A stretch of DNA of 38,314 nucleotides from a virus, in IMG/VR virus record IMGVR_UViG_3300031578_000152, positions 1 to 38,314 of that record; one strand, given 5' to 3'. Shown one piece after another: positions 23,048-30,165 of the stretch; within the stretch, counting starts at the first letter, position 1; the number at the start of each line of letters is the position of its first letter. A model generated the notes under the pieces. That model did not search any database. It worked only from the letters and a program-made list of their open reading frames with translations, and was not told the origin of the DNA. A program made the position numbers and the translations under genes.

Positions 23048-23117
23048 AAAAAAAAGAGCCATCAAAGAAGTCTATTACAACTTCTTAAAATGGCTCTCAA
23101 GGGGCTCTCGGATTATT
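23048..23117 (-). terminator. Box-plus-terminator element, copy 2
   Basis: Minus strand: the box AATAATCCGAGAGC (23117 to 23104), then a hairpin with GAGCCAT (arm 23090-23096) and ATGGCTC (arm 23056-23062) plus an inner GAAG/CTTC stem, then U8. It lies between the small membrane protein gene and the Cys-rich gene. Confidence 0.85.
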
Positions 23118-23135
23118 TAATTTTAATTAATTAAT

Positions 23136-23270
23136 TTATTTTGGCATTGGTCTTGGTCTTACTTTTGGTCTTGATGTCATTGGTTTATTTCTTTTATATA
23201 TATAATTATTATTTGGGAAAGTTATACCGACAAATATTATTATAAAAAGATATAATATTAATAAAAACAT
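23136..23270 (-). CDS. Small membrane protein, 44 aa
   Basis: The peptide starts MFLLILYLFIIIFVG, one strong membrane helix. A basic Pro-rich tail follows (RPKVRPRPMPK). The ATG at 23270 lies 8 bases after AAGGAG; a closer ATG in another frame gives only 22 codons and poor spacing. It is placed 13 bases after the portal gene. The function is unknown. Small tailed membrane peptides like this occur as phage toxins, inhibitors or lysis helpers. Confidence 0.6.
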   Translation of the reverse strand: MFLLILYLFIIIFVGITFPNNNYIYKRNKPMTSRPKVRPRPMPK

Positions 23271-23283
23271 TATTCATTTCTCC

Positions 23284-25260
23284 TTATTCTAAATATGGCA
23301 ATATTACACATCTGCAATTACAATGGAGGGGCGGCGAATCTACCCCACCACTAAAACTATCATGTAGTTTAACTACTTCTTTATGCATTGCCGAACATTC
23401 ATCACAAGTCCGTTCATCAGCAGCACAATACCATTCCTTTTTCTCTATTACTCCCGACTGGTCATAAGCCTGTAATGCTCCCTGATTACTGGCTGCAATA
23501 GTCTCAGTTCTGGCTATTTTAATAGCTCTTGAACCTTTTGCCTCATCATAAACAGCACTTACCCTGCTGGCAAGTTTAGGAATGCTTTCCCCTGCTTCAA
23601 TCCCTTCAGCTAAAGTCTTTCTCAACTTATCTTTTGTGGTATCTAATATATCTTTAATTAAATTCCCGCATCTCTTTTTAATCCATTTTACCACATTGGG
23701 ATTAGTAACGTCAAAACTTATCTCTACGCCCAATTCAGCCATAGCGGCAGTTCCATTTATCTCAACAGTTTCGGTTATTCTCGGTAAGGTAAATTCGGTA
23801 AATTTCATTATCTCTCGCTCATCATGGGTAATCCTTAATACGTCATCAATATCTTTTGTGATTGCTTTACCTTTCCGTAAAGCTCGCAATGCTCTTAATT
23901 CCTGTTCTTGAAATAGTTTAATTATTCCTCTCTTAAAATTATTTTCAAGTGGGGTAACTCGCTTAATAAAAACTTCCCAGTATTTGTCTTTATACTCCTG
24001 AGGTAGTTCTTTCTTAATAATAGCTTTTGCTGATTCTTCTTCTCCATTGCCACCATTACCAGATAACGGCATAATATTAAATGGCACGAGTGGGACTGTA
24101 CCCCAGGGGACCTCATCACGCCCATCTTCTACCCTTGCCTCATTAGGAGTAATTACAAAAGTCTTTAAATCAATTTCTCTTTTCTTTAATAAAAATGCCT
24201 CATCAACCGGAACAGGATTATCAAACTCACAATGCAGGCCATCCTCTTTATAAAGCGGTATTAAAAAAGTATTGAATATTTCGGCAATCCTGATAAGTCT
24301 TGGTAGAATACATTCCCTATTCCATGCTGTATCTAAGGCCTGCATATTAGCTAAATTAGTCTGCTCCGGATGGGACAGCTTCTGCGGTGGGGTATGATAA
24401 GCACTTGCTAACTGTCTCATAGTCCATTCGGCTAATAACATAAATTCCATATCCTTGTTAGACATACCAATAGTTTTAAGTTTCAAACCACCCACTAAAA
24501 CCCCCGTTTTATTTACATTTTCTATCCCACCATAAGTCTGCTCAAATAAGGTCAAAATCTTTTTGGCTTGTTCGGGTTCTAAGTTCGCATCTGTTTCCAA
24601 AATTTGTTTTAGGTGGGCTCCATTTTTAAATACATTTAGCTGATAAATCATATTATATTTATCGGTATCGTAAGCATAGGCCTTCCTCTGGACTGGAGAA
24701 GCCCCTCTATATGGGTCAGTAGGACTGGGATATCTGAAATATAAAATATCTTCTCTGGGATAAGTAATTTCTCTCGTCCCTTCTAAGTATTTATAATTTT
24801 CAATAATTCCTTTATTTACTTTCGGAGTCATCTTTTCGGGACTCCTAAAAAATAATTCTCTCGGTATGCCTAACCTGTCTTTAAGCATTAATATGTAACA
24901 TTCGCCGGTTAGATCTTGATAAATAGAAATAAATTCCTTGCCCATAAACTTAGTAGTATCGGGATTAAAATGATTTAAGAGGTCATAGAAGGGATGTTCG
25001 TCAATCAACTCATCATCCTTGTTATATAATTTTAAGGGAATTGAGGCTATTCTTTCGGCAATTAAGGATACACAATCACCCACCCAACCCTGATAAGCCT
25101 TAATCTGCTCCGATGTATTCCTGAAAGTATTTTCAGAATATAAAGAAGTAGACTCATTAGGCCAGTATCGGGAATCATTAATTCTTGAAATCTCGCTTGA
25201 TTTAGTTAAATTTACATCAAAATTTAATCTTCGTTTAGCAAATTGAATATCTACTTTTAT
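23284..25260 (-). CDS. Portal protein fused to a MuF domain; probable ATA start
   Basis: The 658-residue protein joins two usually separate proteins. Residues 1-430 match the HK97-type portal (YQGWVGDCVSLIAERIA, EHPFYDLL, YFRYPSPTDPYRGASP, TNLANMQALDTAW). Residues about 510-658 match the Mu gpF/SPP1 gp7 domain (IARTETIAASNQGAL, CAADERTCDECSAMH, PPLHCNCRC). It forms the 12-mer DNA channel, and MuF probably rides with it. The frame has no ATG, GTG or TTG after AAAGGGGGTGGTG (about 25264-25276). ATA at 25260 fits the spacing, and the only upstream choice is a TTG inside the terminator hairpin. A strong promoter and terminator element precede it. Confidence 0.88.
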   Translation of the reverse strand: MKVDIQFAKRRLNFDVNLTKSSEISRINDSRYWPNESTSLYSENTFRNTSEQIKAYQGWVGDCVSLIAERIASIPLKLYNKDDELIDEHPFYDLLNHFNPDTTKFMGKEFISIYQDLTGECYILMLKDRLGIPRELFFRSPEKMTPKVNKGIIENYKYLEGTREITYPREDILYFRYPSPTDPYRGASPVQRKAYAYDTDKYNMIYQLNVFKNGAHLKQILETDANLEPEQAKKILTLFEQTYGGIENVNKTGVLVGGLKLKTIGMSNKDMEFMLLAEWTMRQLASAYHTPPQKLSHPEQTNLANMQALDTAWNRECILPRLIRIAEIFNTFLIPLYKEDGLHCEFDNPVPVDEAFLLKKREIDLKTFVITPNEARVEDGRDEVPWGTVPLVPFNIMPLSGNGGNGEEESAKAIIKKELPQEYKDKYWEVFIKRVTPLENNFKRGIIKLFQEQELRALRALRKGKAITKDIDDVLRITHDEREIMKFTEFTLPRITETVEINGTAAMAELGVEISFDVTNPNVVKWIKKRCGNLIKDILDTTKDKLRKTLAEGIEAGESIPKLASRVSAVYDEAKGSRAIKIARTETIAASNQGALQAYDQSGVIEKKEWYCAADERTCDECSAMHKEVVKLHDSFSGGVDSPPLHCNCRCVILPYLE

Positions 25261-25289
25261 GGTATCACCACCCCCTTTGTATATATAAC

Positions 25290-25356
25290 AAAAAAAAGCC
25301 AAAAACAAAATCGGTTAAGATTTCACTTTTGGCTTTCTGGAAGCTCTCAGATTATT
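25290..25356 (-). terminator. Box-plus-terminator element, copy 3, directly behind a promoter
   Basis: Minus strand: the box AATAATCTGAGAGC (25356 to 25343), then the stem AGCCAAAA (25334-25327) with TTTTGGCT (25304-25297), then U7. A promoter lies only about 10 bases before the box, so the RNA would start with the box and end about 65-70 bases later unless the polymerase reads through into the portal gene. Confidence 0.85.
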
Positions 25357-25366
25357 CTTTTTAAAT

Positions 25367-25395
25367 ATTTTAACAAACTAATTTGTTTTTGTCAA
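25367..25395 (-). promoter_or_regulatory. Strong promoter upstream of the portal gene
   Basis: A perfect TTGACA (25390-25395), a 17-base spacer and TAAAAT (25367-25372, one base off). It lies just upstream of the TerL stop. The predicted start near 25360 places the GAGAGC box at the 5' end of the transcript. Confidence 0.8.
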
Positions 25396-25398
25396 ATA

Positions 25399-26697
25399 TC
25401 ATTTTGAGACATAAAAATTAGGTTCTTGTACTTCTTCTAACATCAATTCAGTTATCAGCCAAACTAAAGCGTCAAGCCTATCTGGTGATTTATCCCCTGG
25501 CACCCACTCGCAAAGCTGATCTTCTAAGTCTGGAAAGTTTCCCACATGATGGATTTTCCCTTGTTCATATAGGGCACTTACTGGCTCAGCTCTTATATAT
25601 TTTCCCCTACTGGCCCGGACTGCCTTAAATGATACATTTTTGTCTATGGTATGAATTACATATTCCACCATATCGCCACCATTATTGACTTCTCCTATTA
25701 TCCGGTCAGCATTAAATTTATGATATTCGCTTATTGCAGCATTGCCCCATTTATCTGGACTCCCTTTGATCGTGCCATCGCTTAATATCCAACCATGATT
25801 ATCTTTGCATATACCACCAACTACTATCCCAGTTTCAGAAGACATTTCATTGTCAGTAGCTTCTGGATCAACTGCTACAACTATCCTGACTAAATCAGGA
25901 TGTTTGTTTCTCCTGTTATCTTCAATAATCTTCCTGGTCCACAAGGCATCGGGATTATCCTCTAAGAACTGGCCATGAATCTCCTGCCTTCCCAGTCTTG
26001 TACCTTCATATTTTTTAATGATATAATCAAAATATCTCTGGGGCAAATTGTCTTTATTTTCGTAAGTGCTGCCGGGGACATCTACGGTATCAGGATCATC
26101 TTTTAATTCTTTGAGAATGGGGATAGGCCGGGGGGTAGTGGTAATCAAAATTCTTATATCCTCTCTATTCCTTAAACCAAATTGAAGGTTATCCCATACC
26201 GCCTGGGGGTATTTGAATTTAGCCAACTCATCAATCCAGGCAATATCATGAGAAGGACCTCTCACTTGATCCGGTTCATCTCCTGAATAGATAGTTCCCA
26301 CGCAACCATTGGGCCAAACTACTCTTCTTTTTGAAGGTTCATATTTAGGCATAAAACCAGGTCTTGAGATTTTTAATATAGAAGCAGGGCCTAACTCTAC
26401 CATCGTATCTCTGGCATCTGCTTTGGTCTCGGCAATTAATGCTATATGTTCAGCCCCCTTCCTGGCCTGATCTATAACATATTCCGAACCTGTCCGGGTC
26501 TTTCCCCAGCCCCTCCCGGTCCTGATCAGCCAGGTCAGCCAATTTCCGGGTGGTGGTAATTGTTTCGGCCTGGCCCATACTTCCCAGTCATATAAAATAT
26601 CTTCGGCTTCTTCTTCAGTCAGGCTGTTTAGTAGTTTGTCCCTTTCCTCTTTTGGCAATGAGGCTATCGAATCTTTCAACGAGTTTCTTTTTGGCAT
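25399..26697 (-). CDS. terL: Terminase large subunit
   Basis: The 432-residue protein has an ATPase with Walker A RTGRGWGKT (about residues 59-67), Walker B IAWIDE (Asp156-Glu157) and the coupling motif LITTTPRP (about 184-191). The C-terminal RNase H-like nuclease has acidic residues Asp277 (VAVDPEA), Glu336 region (IIGEVNNGG), and Asp406/Asp409 (SPDRLDALVW). It pumps DNA into the prohead through the portal and cuts concatemers. The start overlaps the TerS gene by 83 bases. Whether packaging is headful or site-specific cannot be decided from the sequence. Confidence 0.96.
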   Translation of the reverse strand: MPKRNSLKDSIASLPKEERDKLLNSLTEEEAEDILYDWEVWARPKQLPPPGNWLTWLIRTGRGWGKTRTGSEYVIDQARKGAEHIALIAETKADARDTMVELGPASILKISRPGFMPKYEPSKRRVVWPNGCVGTIYSGDEPDQVRGPSHDIAWIDELAKFKYPQAVWDNLQFGLRNREDIRILITTTPRPIPILKELKDDPDTVDVPGSTYENKDNLPQRYFDYIIKKYEGTRLGRQEIHGQFLEDNPDALWTRKIIEDNRRNKHPDLVRIVVAVDPEATDNEMSSETGIVVGGICKDNHGWILSDGTIKGSPDKWGNAAISEYHKFNADRIIGEVNNGGDMVEYVIHTIDKNVSFKAVRASRGKYIRAEPVSALYEQGKIHHVGNFPDLEDQLCEWVPGDKSPDRLDALVWLITELMLEEVQEPNFYVSK

Positions 26698-27052
26698 TGA
26701 TAATTTTTAATTCTCCTTCAACTTTTATATCATGTTTTTCAGAGGGATATATCCCCATTAGTTTGGCTTCATCCTTAATAATCTCTAAACAAATATTCCA
26801 TTGTTTCTTATTATATGCTTGTTTATATATGTCTGCTCTCTTAGCTAAATGATAATCTAAATTCCTTTTTCTTTTTTTCTCAAAATCTTTATGCCATAAA
26901 TCATAACAACGCCTTATATAAGTTCTTGTTTGTCTATCTGATATACCCCACTTTTCGGAAGCTTTTTGAAGAATTTCTGGAGTAGTTAATTCATTCATTA
27001 ACATTTTTGATATCTCTAATATTCGCTCATTAATTTCTTTCTTACTTGACAT
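26615..27052 (-). CDS. terS: Terminase small subunit
   Basis: The 145-residue protein has an N-terminal DNA-binding helix-turn-helix (about residues 24-48, ILQKASEKWGISDRQTRTYIRR). A helical middle part follows (DLWHKDFEKKRKRNLDYHLAKR), and the C-terminus is basic. Position just before TerL with a long overlap, the length and the HTH pattern all fit. It should recognise the packaging site and stimulate the TerL ATPase. The site itself was not identified. Confidence 0.85.
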   Translation of the reverse strand: MSSKKEINERILEISKMLMNELTTPEILQKASEKWGISDRQTRTYIRRCYDLWHKDFEKKRKRNLDYHLAKRADIYKQAYNKKQWNICLEIIKDEAKLMGIYPSEKHDIKVEGELKIINAKKKLVERFDSLIAKRGKGQTTKQPD

Positions 27053-27055
27053 AAA

Positions 27056-27235
27056 TCATCCCTCAATTTTATTTATTGTTATATTTACCAATTCATCTGG
27101 TTTATGTAATCTATTTATTTTATCAATAATATCATCATCAGCTTGAAACTGTAGAGTTAATCTACATTCTTTATCAAGCGAAACTAAAGACTTTTGTTCC
27201 ATCTTTTTAATTAATGCTAAAAAAGATATTTTCAT
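27056..27235 (-). CDS. Small hypothetical protein, 59 aa
   Basis: The start at 27235 is chosen because AGGAAGGTG lies just ahead; a longer frame would begin inside the terminator hairpin. The protein starts MKISFLALIKKMEQ and ends with a charged region (ADDDIIDKINRLHKPDELVNI). I see no family signature. It is the first gene of the packaging block, 4 bases before TerS, so it may be a packaging accessory or early regulator. Confidence 0.55.
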   Translation of the reverse strand: MKISFLALIKKMEQKSLVSLDKECRLTLQFQADDDIIDKINRLHKPDELVNITINKIEG

Positions 27236-27252
27236 ACAGCACCTTCCTAAAC

Positions 27253-27318
27253 AAAATAGCCAGACTAAAAAGCAATTTCTGCTTTCAAGACTGGCTATCA
27301 AGTAGCTCTCGGATTATT
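27253..27318 (-). terminator. Box-plus-hairpin element, copy 4, overlapping a gene end
   Basis: Minus strand: the box AATAATCCGAGAGC (27318 to 27305) forms the last sense codons (NNPRA) of the Com-like gene. The hairpin ATAGCCAG (27298-27291) with CTGGCTAT (27263-27256) follows its stop and contains an inner AAAGCA/TGCTTT stem. The U-run is weak (UUUUGUUU), so termination may be partial. Confidence 0.75.
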
Positions 27319-27555
27319 TAATTCTTCAATCCTTTCTTTCTTTACTCTATTCCATTCCCCAGGGGTCCCTACAAAAATAAATTCAAGACTTTCCTCCACT
27401 TTCATTTTGCAGGTAACTACATTCATGGTCCTACAGTCAGACCGGGGACAGATTATCTCTAATATCTTCGGCTTGCCGGTAGCAATGTCCATCCCCGGCA
27501 ATCCATCAAAAAGCCTTTTACCACATTTCTTGCACCGTATCCTTATTCCTTTCAT
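27298..27555 (-). CDS. Com-like zinc ribbon protein
   Basis: The 85-residue protein has a zinc ribbon of the Mu Com type: CKKCGKRLFDG near residues 8-18 and CPRSDCRTMNVV near residues 36-47. Com binds mRNA in phage Mu to open the mom start site. Here no mom-like DNA modification gene is adjacent, so a similar RNA-binding role is only a suggestion. Its last codons coincide with the conserved GAGAGC box, which is odd and hints that the RNA element is older than the gene end. It lies just before the packaging genes. Confidence 0.7.
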   Translation of the reverse strand: MKGIRIRCKKCGKRLFDGLPGMDIATGKPKILEIICPRSDCRTMNVVTCKMKVEESLEFIFVGTPGEWNRVKKERIEELNNPRAT

Positions 27556-27588
27556 TTTATATCAACCGCCTTAATTAGTCAAAGAATT

Positions 27589-27825
27589 TTATTTCTTCTC
27601 TAACTTCTCTACTCTCTTTTGAAGCTCTCTCATTTCATTCCAGACATTAGTTTCAAATTCACCAAGATTATCGCTCAATAAATCTACCTTCGGTCTTGGA
27701 TAATTGTGAAAATCATTTTTATATAAATTATTTACTTTCTCTCTATTGTTATTTATTTGTCTCCACATAATTTCATTATCCCTACGAACCAAATCTATTA
27801 ATTCTAATCTTAATTTTTTAAACAT
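27589..27825 (-). CDS. Hypothetical helical protein, 78 aa
   Basis: A charged protein with two helices (residues 1-35 and 50-78). The second ends RELQKRVEKLEKK, a likely coiled coil. The start ATG at 27825 follows AAAGGGGGTGA with good spacing. No family was recognised. It lies between the nuclease and Com-like genes in a co-directional block. Confidence 0.55.
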   Translation of the reverse strand: MFKKLRLELIDLVRRDNEIMWRQINNNREKVNNLYKNDFHNYPRPKVDLLSDNLGEFETNVWNEMRELQKRVEKLEKK

Positions 27826-27840
27826 ATTATTCACCCCCTT

Positions 27841-28140
27841 TCATAATATTATTTTTATCAAGTCTTCCAAACAATCTATTAGATAATATTCCCCTTTTTG
27901 ATATGTAATATTCCGTTCAAAATCTATCTGGTCAGGAGATTGTGTCCCGCCTGGTTTCTTTGCCTCAAGATATATAGTGCGCCCGTTTTTTATAGCTATA
28001 AAATCAGGTATGCCATCATAAGAACCGATACTCTGTAAATTATAAAACCAAAACCAACCTTTAATAGTCAGATAGTCCTTTATCTGTGCTTTAATATCAT
28101 TTTCGCTTATCTTGAATTTAAATCTGAGTTTTCTTTTCAT
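27841..28140 (-). CDS. VRR-NUC nuclease
   Basis: The 99-residue protein matches stand-alone phage VRR-NUC domains of the PD-(D/E)XK group. It has Asp46 in YDGIPDFIAI, Glu59-x-Lys61 in TIYLEAKKPGG, then SPDQIDFERNI and the closing strand YYLIDCLEDL. These enzymes cut DNA structures such as junctions or flaps, and may resolve replicated DNA before packaging. The start at 28140 overlaps the previous stop (ATGA) and has GAGGCGGCG ahead. The length is right for the family. Confidence 0.88.
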   Translation of the reverse strand: MKRKLRFKFKISENDIKAQIKDYLTIKGWFWFYNLQSIGSYDGIPDFIAIKNGRTIYLEAKKPGGTQSPDQIDFERNITYQKGEYYLIDCLEDLIKIIL

Positions 28141-28286
28141 TTCGCCGCCTCGAATATCAAATATATAATCCCACTCAAACTTATAATTGCCAAGATAGCC
28201 CAGGTAATCCAATCATTATTTCGCCCTGCTCTCTTAACCGGATCGCTAAATCCTTTAATCTTTTCATAACCCACTTTTAATTTCAT
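28137..28286 (-). CDS. Small C-tail membrane protein, 49 aa
   Basis: The protein has a basic N-terminal half (MKLKVGYEKIKGFSDPVKRA) and a membrane helix at about residues 28-46 (WAILAIISLSGIIYLIF). The ATG at 28286 overlaps the upstream stop by ATGA and follows GAAGGAGGCG. A longer frame beginning at 28343 has no ribosome site. The function is unknown; it would sit in the host membrane during infection. Confidence 0.6.
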   Translation of the reverse strand: MKLKVGYEKIKGFSDPVKRAGRNNDWITWAILAIISLSGIIYLIFEAAK

Positions 28287-28603
28287 TCCTTCGCCTCCTT
28301 CAATGGTATTTTCTTCAAATGATATATCTCTTCTGATGTGCATTCATAAAAATATGAACCACGCTTCGCCTCCTTCGGGAAGTATTTTTGCTGTAAATCT
28401 TCCATTAAATATATTTGGTTAATAGCATTATAACCTCTTGCCTTTCCTTTAAATTCCTCCCACATCTGCCGATACTTCTCGCCTTGCTGGAGTAAGGTAA
28501 TAACTTCTCTCGTACATTTTTGAGTTCTATCATTGTAAGACATTTGTTTCTCTACTTCCAACCATTCTATTGCTTCTTGTGTATTCATCTTCTTAACTTC
28601 CAT
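28283..28603 (-). CDS. Small phage protein of the EAIEWL...GEKY family
   Basis: The 106-residue helical protein contains QEAIEWLEVEK, REVITLLQQGEKYRQMWEEFKGK and LQQKYFPKEA. The same skeleton (EAI..., I-LL-GEKY, L-Q-K-FFPKEAK) occurs in the gene at 28725-29021, and the start resembles the gene at 29297-29470. So these are local paralogues of a family common in phage early regions. The function is unknown. Its C-terminal codons carry the ribosome site of the next gene. Confidence 0.6.
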   Translation of the reverse strand: MEVKKMNTQEAIEWLEVEKQMSYNDRTQKCTREVITLLQQGEKYRQMWEEFKGKARGYNAINQIYLMEDLQQKYFPKEAKRGSYFYECTSEEIYHLKKIPLKEAKE

Positions 28604-28609
28604 CGCTTT

Positions 28610-28738
28610 TCACCTCCTTATATATTCATCAACCTTATCTAAAATCATATAAGCTATCTCGGAATTAGTGCCATCCGCCCATTCTTCATTTAAAATCTGT
28701 AATATATCTCGCCGTAAATCATCTCTACTTATAGTCAT
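28610..28738 (-). CDS. Small acidic protein, 42 aa
   Basis: The peptide MTISRDDLRRDILQILNEEW continues with ADGTNSEIAYMILDKV and ends with DEYIRR. It has GGAGGCG before its ATG. Its last codons contain AGGAGGTGA, which serves the next gene. It overlaps the upstream gene by 14 bases. It looks like one or two helices. No function is recognised. Confidence 0.55.
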   Translation of the reverse strand: MTISRDDLRRDILQILNEEWADGTNSEIAYMILDKVDEYIRR

Positions 28739-29021
28739 TTTTCGCCTCCTTCGGGAAGAATTTTTGCTCTAATTCTCTTATCTCTTCTCTTAATGTTTTA
28801 CAATTACCTGTCCAACGTACAATTGTGTGACCATATTTACCCTTTACCTTCTTCACAATCGCCTCATACTTCTCGCCACGCTTGAGTAGGGCAATGATTT
28901 CGTCAATTCTTTTATTTACATCTCTTATACCTGGTGGGTTATAAAATTCTCTAGTGATAAGTTCTTTAAAAGATTTTAAGAAATTTATATAGTCAAACTT
29001 TATCGCTTCCTTAATTCCCAT
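28725..29021 (-). CDS. Paralogous small phage protein, 98 aa
   Basis: The start at 29021 (MGIKEAIKF) is chosen for its AAGGAGGC site. The protein has IDEIIALLKRGEKYEAIVKKVKGKYG and LREEIRELEQKFFPKEAK. It is a paralogue of 28283-28603, and the DNA of the shared FPKEA end is also nearly the same. It overlaps the upstream gene by 11 bases. The function is unknown. The repeat of gene ends that include the next ribosome site suggests duplication of whole modules. Confidence 0.6.
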   Translation of the reverse strand: MGIKEAIKFDYINFLKSFKELITREFYNPPGIRDVNKRIDEIIALLKRGEKYEAIVKKVKGKYGHTIVRWTGNCKTLREEIRELEQKFFPKEAKNDYK

Positions 29022-29307
29022 CGCTTTTTGCCTCCTTCTCATCTCTTTTTCTACCTTCTTCCATTTCTTTTAAAATCACTTTATATTCCTTTAGAATCTT
29101 TTTTACTTGTATGATTCGGTCTTTATATTCTGGTGCATACTCAGAAGTTAAACTTAGTTCAGGTCTATACATTTCAATACGACCACAAGCTCCTAAATCA
29201 AATTCTAAATGGCTAAGATATTTTTTCATTTCTCTAAGATGTTTTGTTACCATTAGTCTATTTCTTGTTGCTGTATCTATGTATTTTGAAATATCTTTAA
29301 CTTCCAT
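29011..29307 (-). CDS. Hypothetical helical protein, 98 aa
   Basis: The protein has a first part DISKYIDTATRNRLMVTKHL, a middle with LGACGRIEMYRPE, and a coiled-coil end IIQVKKILKEYKVILKEMEEG. No family was recognised. The start codon context (AAGGAGG, AAAAGCGATGGAAG) is almost identical to those of the genes at 29021 and 28603. It overlaps both neighbours by 11 bases and belongs to the duplicated ladder of early genes. Confidence 0.55.
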   Translation of the reverse strand: MEVKDISKYIDTATRNRLMVTKHLREMKKYLSHLEFDLGACGRIEMYRPELSLTSEYAPEYKDRIIQVKKILKEYKVILKEMEEGRKRDEKEAKSDGN

Positions 29308-29470
29308 CGCTTTTAACCTCCTTCTCTTTTAAAAGCCAAATAACTTGGTTAAGACCATTAACGTTCCTATTCCATGATTTTCTTGACGATATATCATCCA
29401 TCATTTTTTCAATATTGATAAAAGAATTCCTTAACTCTTCTAAAAACTCTATTGCTTCTTGCTTGTTCAT
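29297..29470 (-). CDS. Small phage protein, 57 aa
   Basis: The protein begins MNKQEAIEFLEELRNSF, close to the MNTQEAIEWL start of the gene at 28283-28603. It ends LNQVIWLLKEKEVKSDGS. It looks like a short member of the same family, lacking the GEKY half. The ATG at 29470 has only a weak site (GGAAAGTGA). The last 11 bases overlap the next gene. The function is unknown. Confidence 0.55.
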   Translation of the reverse strand: MNKQEAIEFLEELRNSFINIEKMMDDISSRKSWNRNVNGLNQVIWLLKEKEVKSDGS

Positions 29471-29514
29471 TTAATCACTTTCCAATGCTATTAATTTTTA
29501 ATCAGTTTTTTCGT

Positions 29515-30153
29515 TTAATCACTCTCTTCAAATATGGTAAAACAACCCTTTTTCATTTCATAACATTCCTTACAATCATTTTTATATACAATTTCAACAA
29601 GTTTAGTATTATAACCCCCACAACTTCCTCGAAAGATATTATTCATATAAAGGTTAATTTTCCCTGTTTTATAATCAGGAATAGAAATTAATCCCGACGT
29701 AAATCCAGTCTTGGAGACATCTTCAAGCTTTTCTATTGTCAGTGCTATATTGACATTTTGTATCTTCTGTGTTCTCTTCCAAAGTTTTTTATTTCTTGTA
29801 AATCCACACTGGATTACTCCTTCTAATGATAAATGTTCCATTATTGCAGAAATATTTTTAACGTGCTTCCCCATACAATCACCAGAAGCAAACCAGTATA
29901 AAAGTTTAGAACTAATTTGACTCAAATCTTCTATAATCTGATTGCAAATTAAAAATAGGGGCATTTTAGTTATAAATTCAAATACCTTTAATTTAGTTTC
30001 ATAACCAACTATATTCTCATCTGTGGCATTCTTGAGAGCCACACACATTTTCAAACACTTCTTCGTAGCAAATTCACAAGTTCCACCTTTATCAATTTCC
30101 CCAACAGGGAAGAAAATTGCCGCAACTCCATACAACGGAACTAATATTTTCAT
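29515..30153 (-). CDS. Gp88-like Cys-containing phage protein
   Basis: The 212-residue protein has GGTCEFATKKCLKMCVALK near the start. Later come LLYWFASGDC, VIQCGFTRNKKLWKR, and a C-terminal Cys group (CKECYEMKKGC). The order of a Cys-x-x-x-Cys-x-x-x-Cys helix, an F-x-x-SGDC stretch and a later G-F-T-R/K stretch resembles the Gp88 family of phage proteins, whose function is not established. It probably binds a metal. The start at 30153 is set by GGAGGTGATGAAT. It follows the HTH gene by 12 bases. Confidence 0.5.
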   Translation of the reverse strand: MKILVPLYGVAAIFFPVGEIDKGGTCEFATKKCLKMCVALKNATDENIVGYETKLKVFEFITKMPLFLICNQIIEDLSQISSKLLYWFASGDCMGKHVKNISAIMEHLSLEGVIQCGFTRNKKLWKRTQKIQNVNIALTIEKLEDVSKTGFTSGLISIPDYKTGKINLYMNNIFRGSCGGYNTKLVEIVYKNDCKECYEMKKGCFTIFEESD

Positions 30154-30165
30154 ATTCATCACCTC

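Noticed and set aside
27236-27301. Upstream extension of the 59-residue gene with a hydrophobic Cys-rich start
   Set aside because: The extension reads through the terminator hairpin and has no ribosome site.
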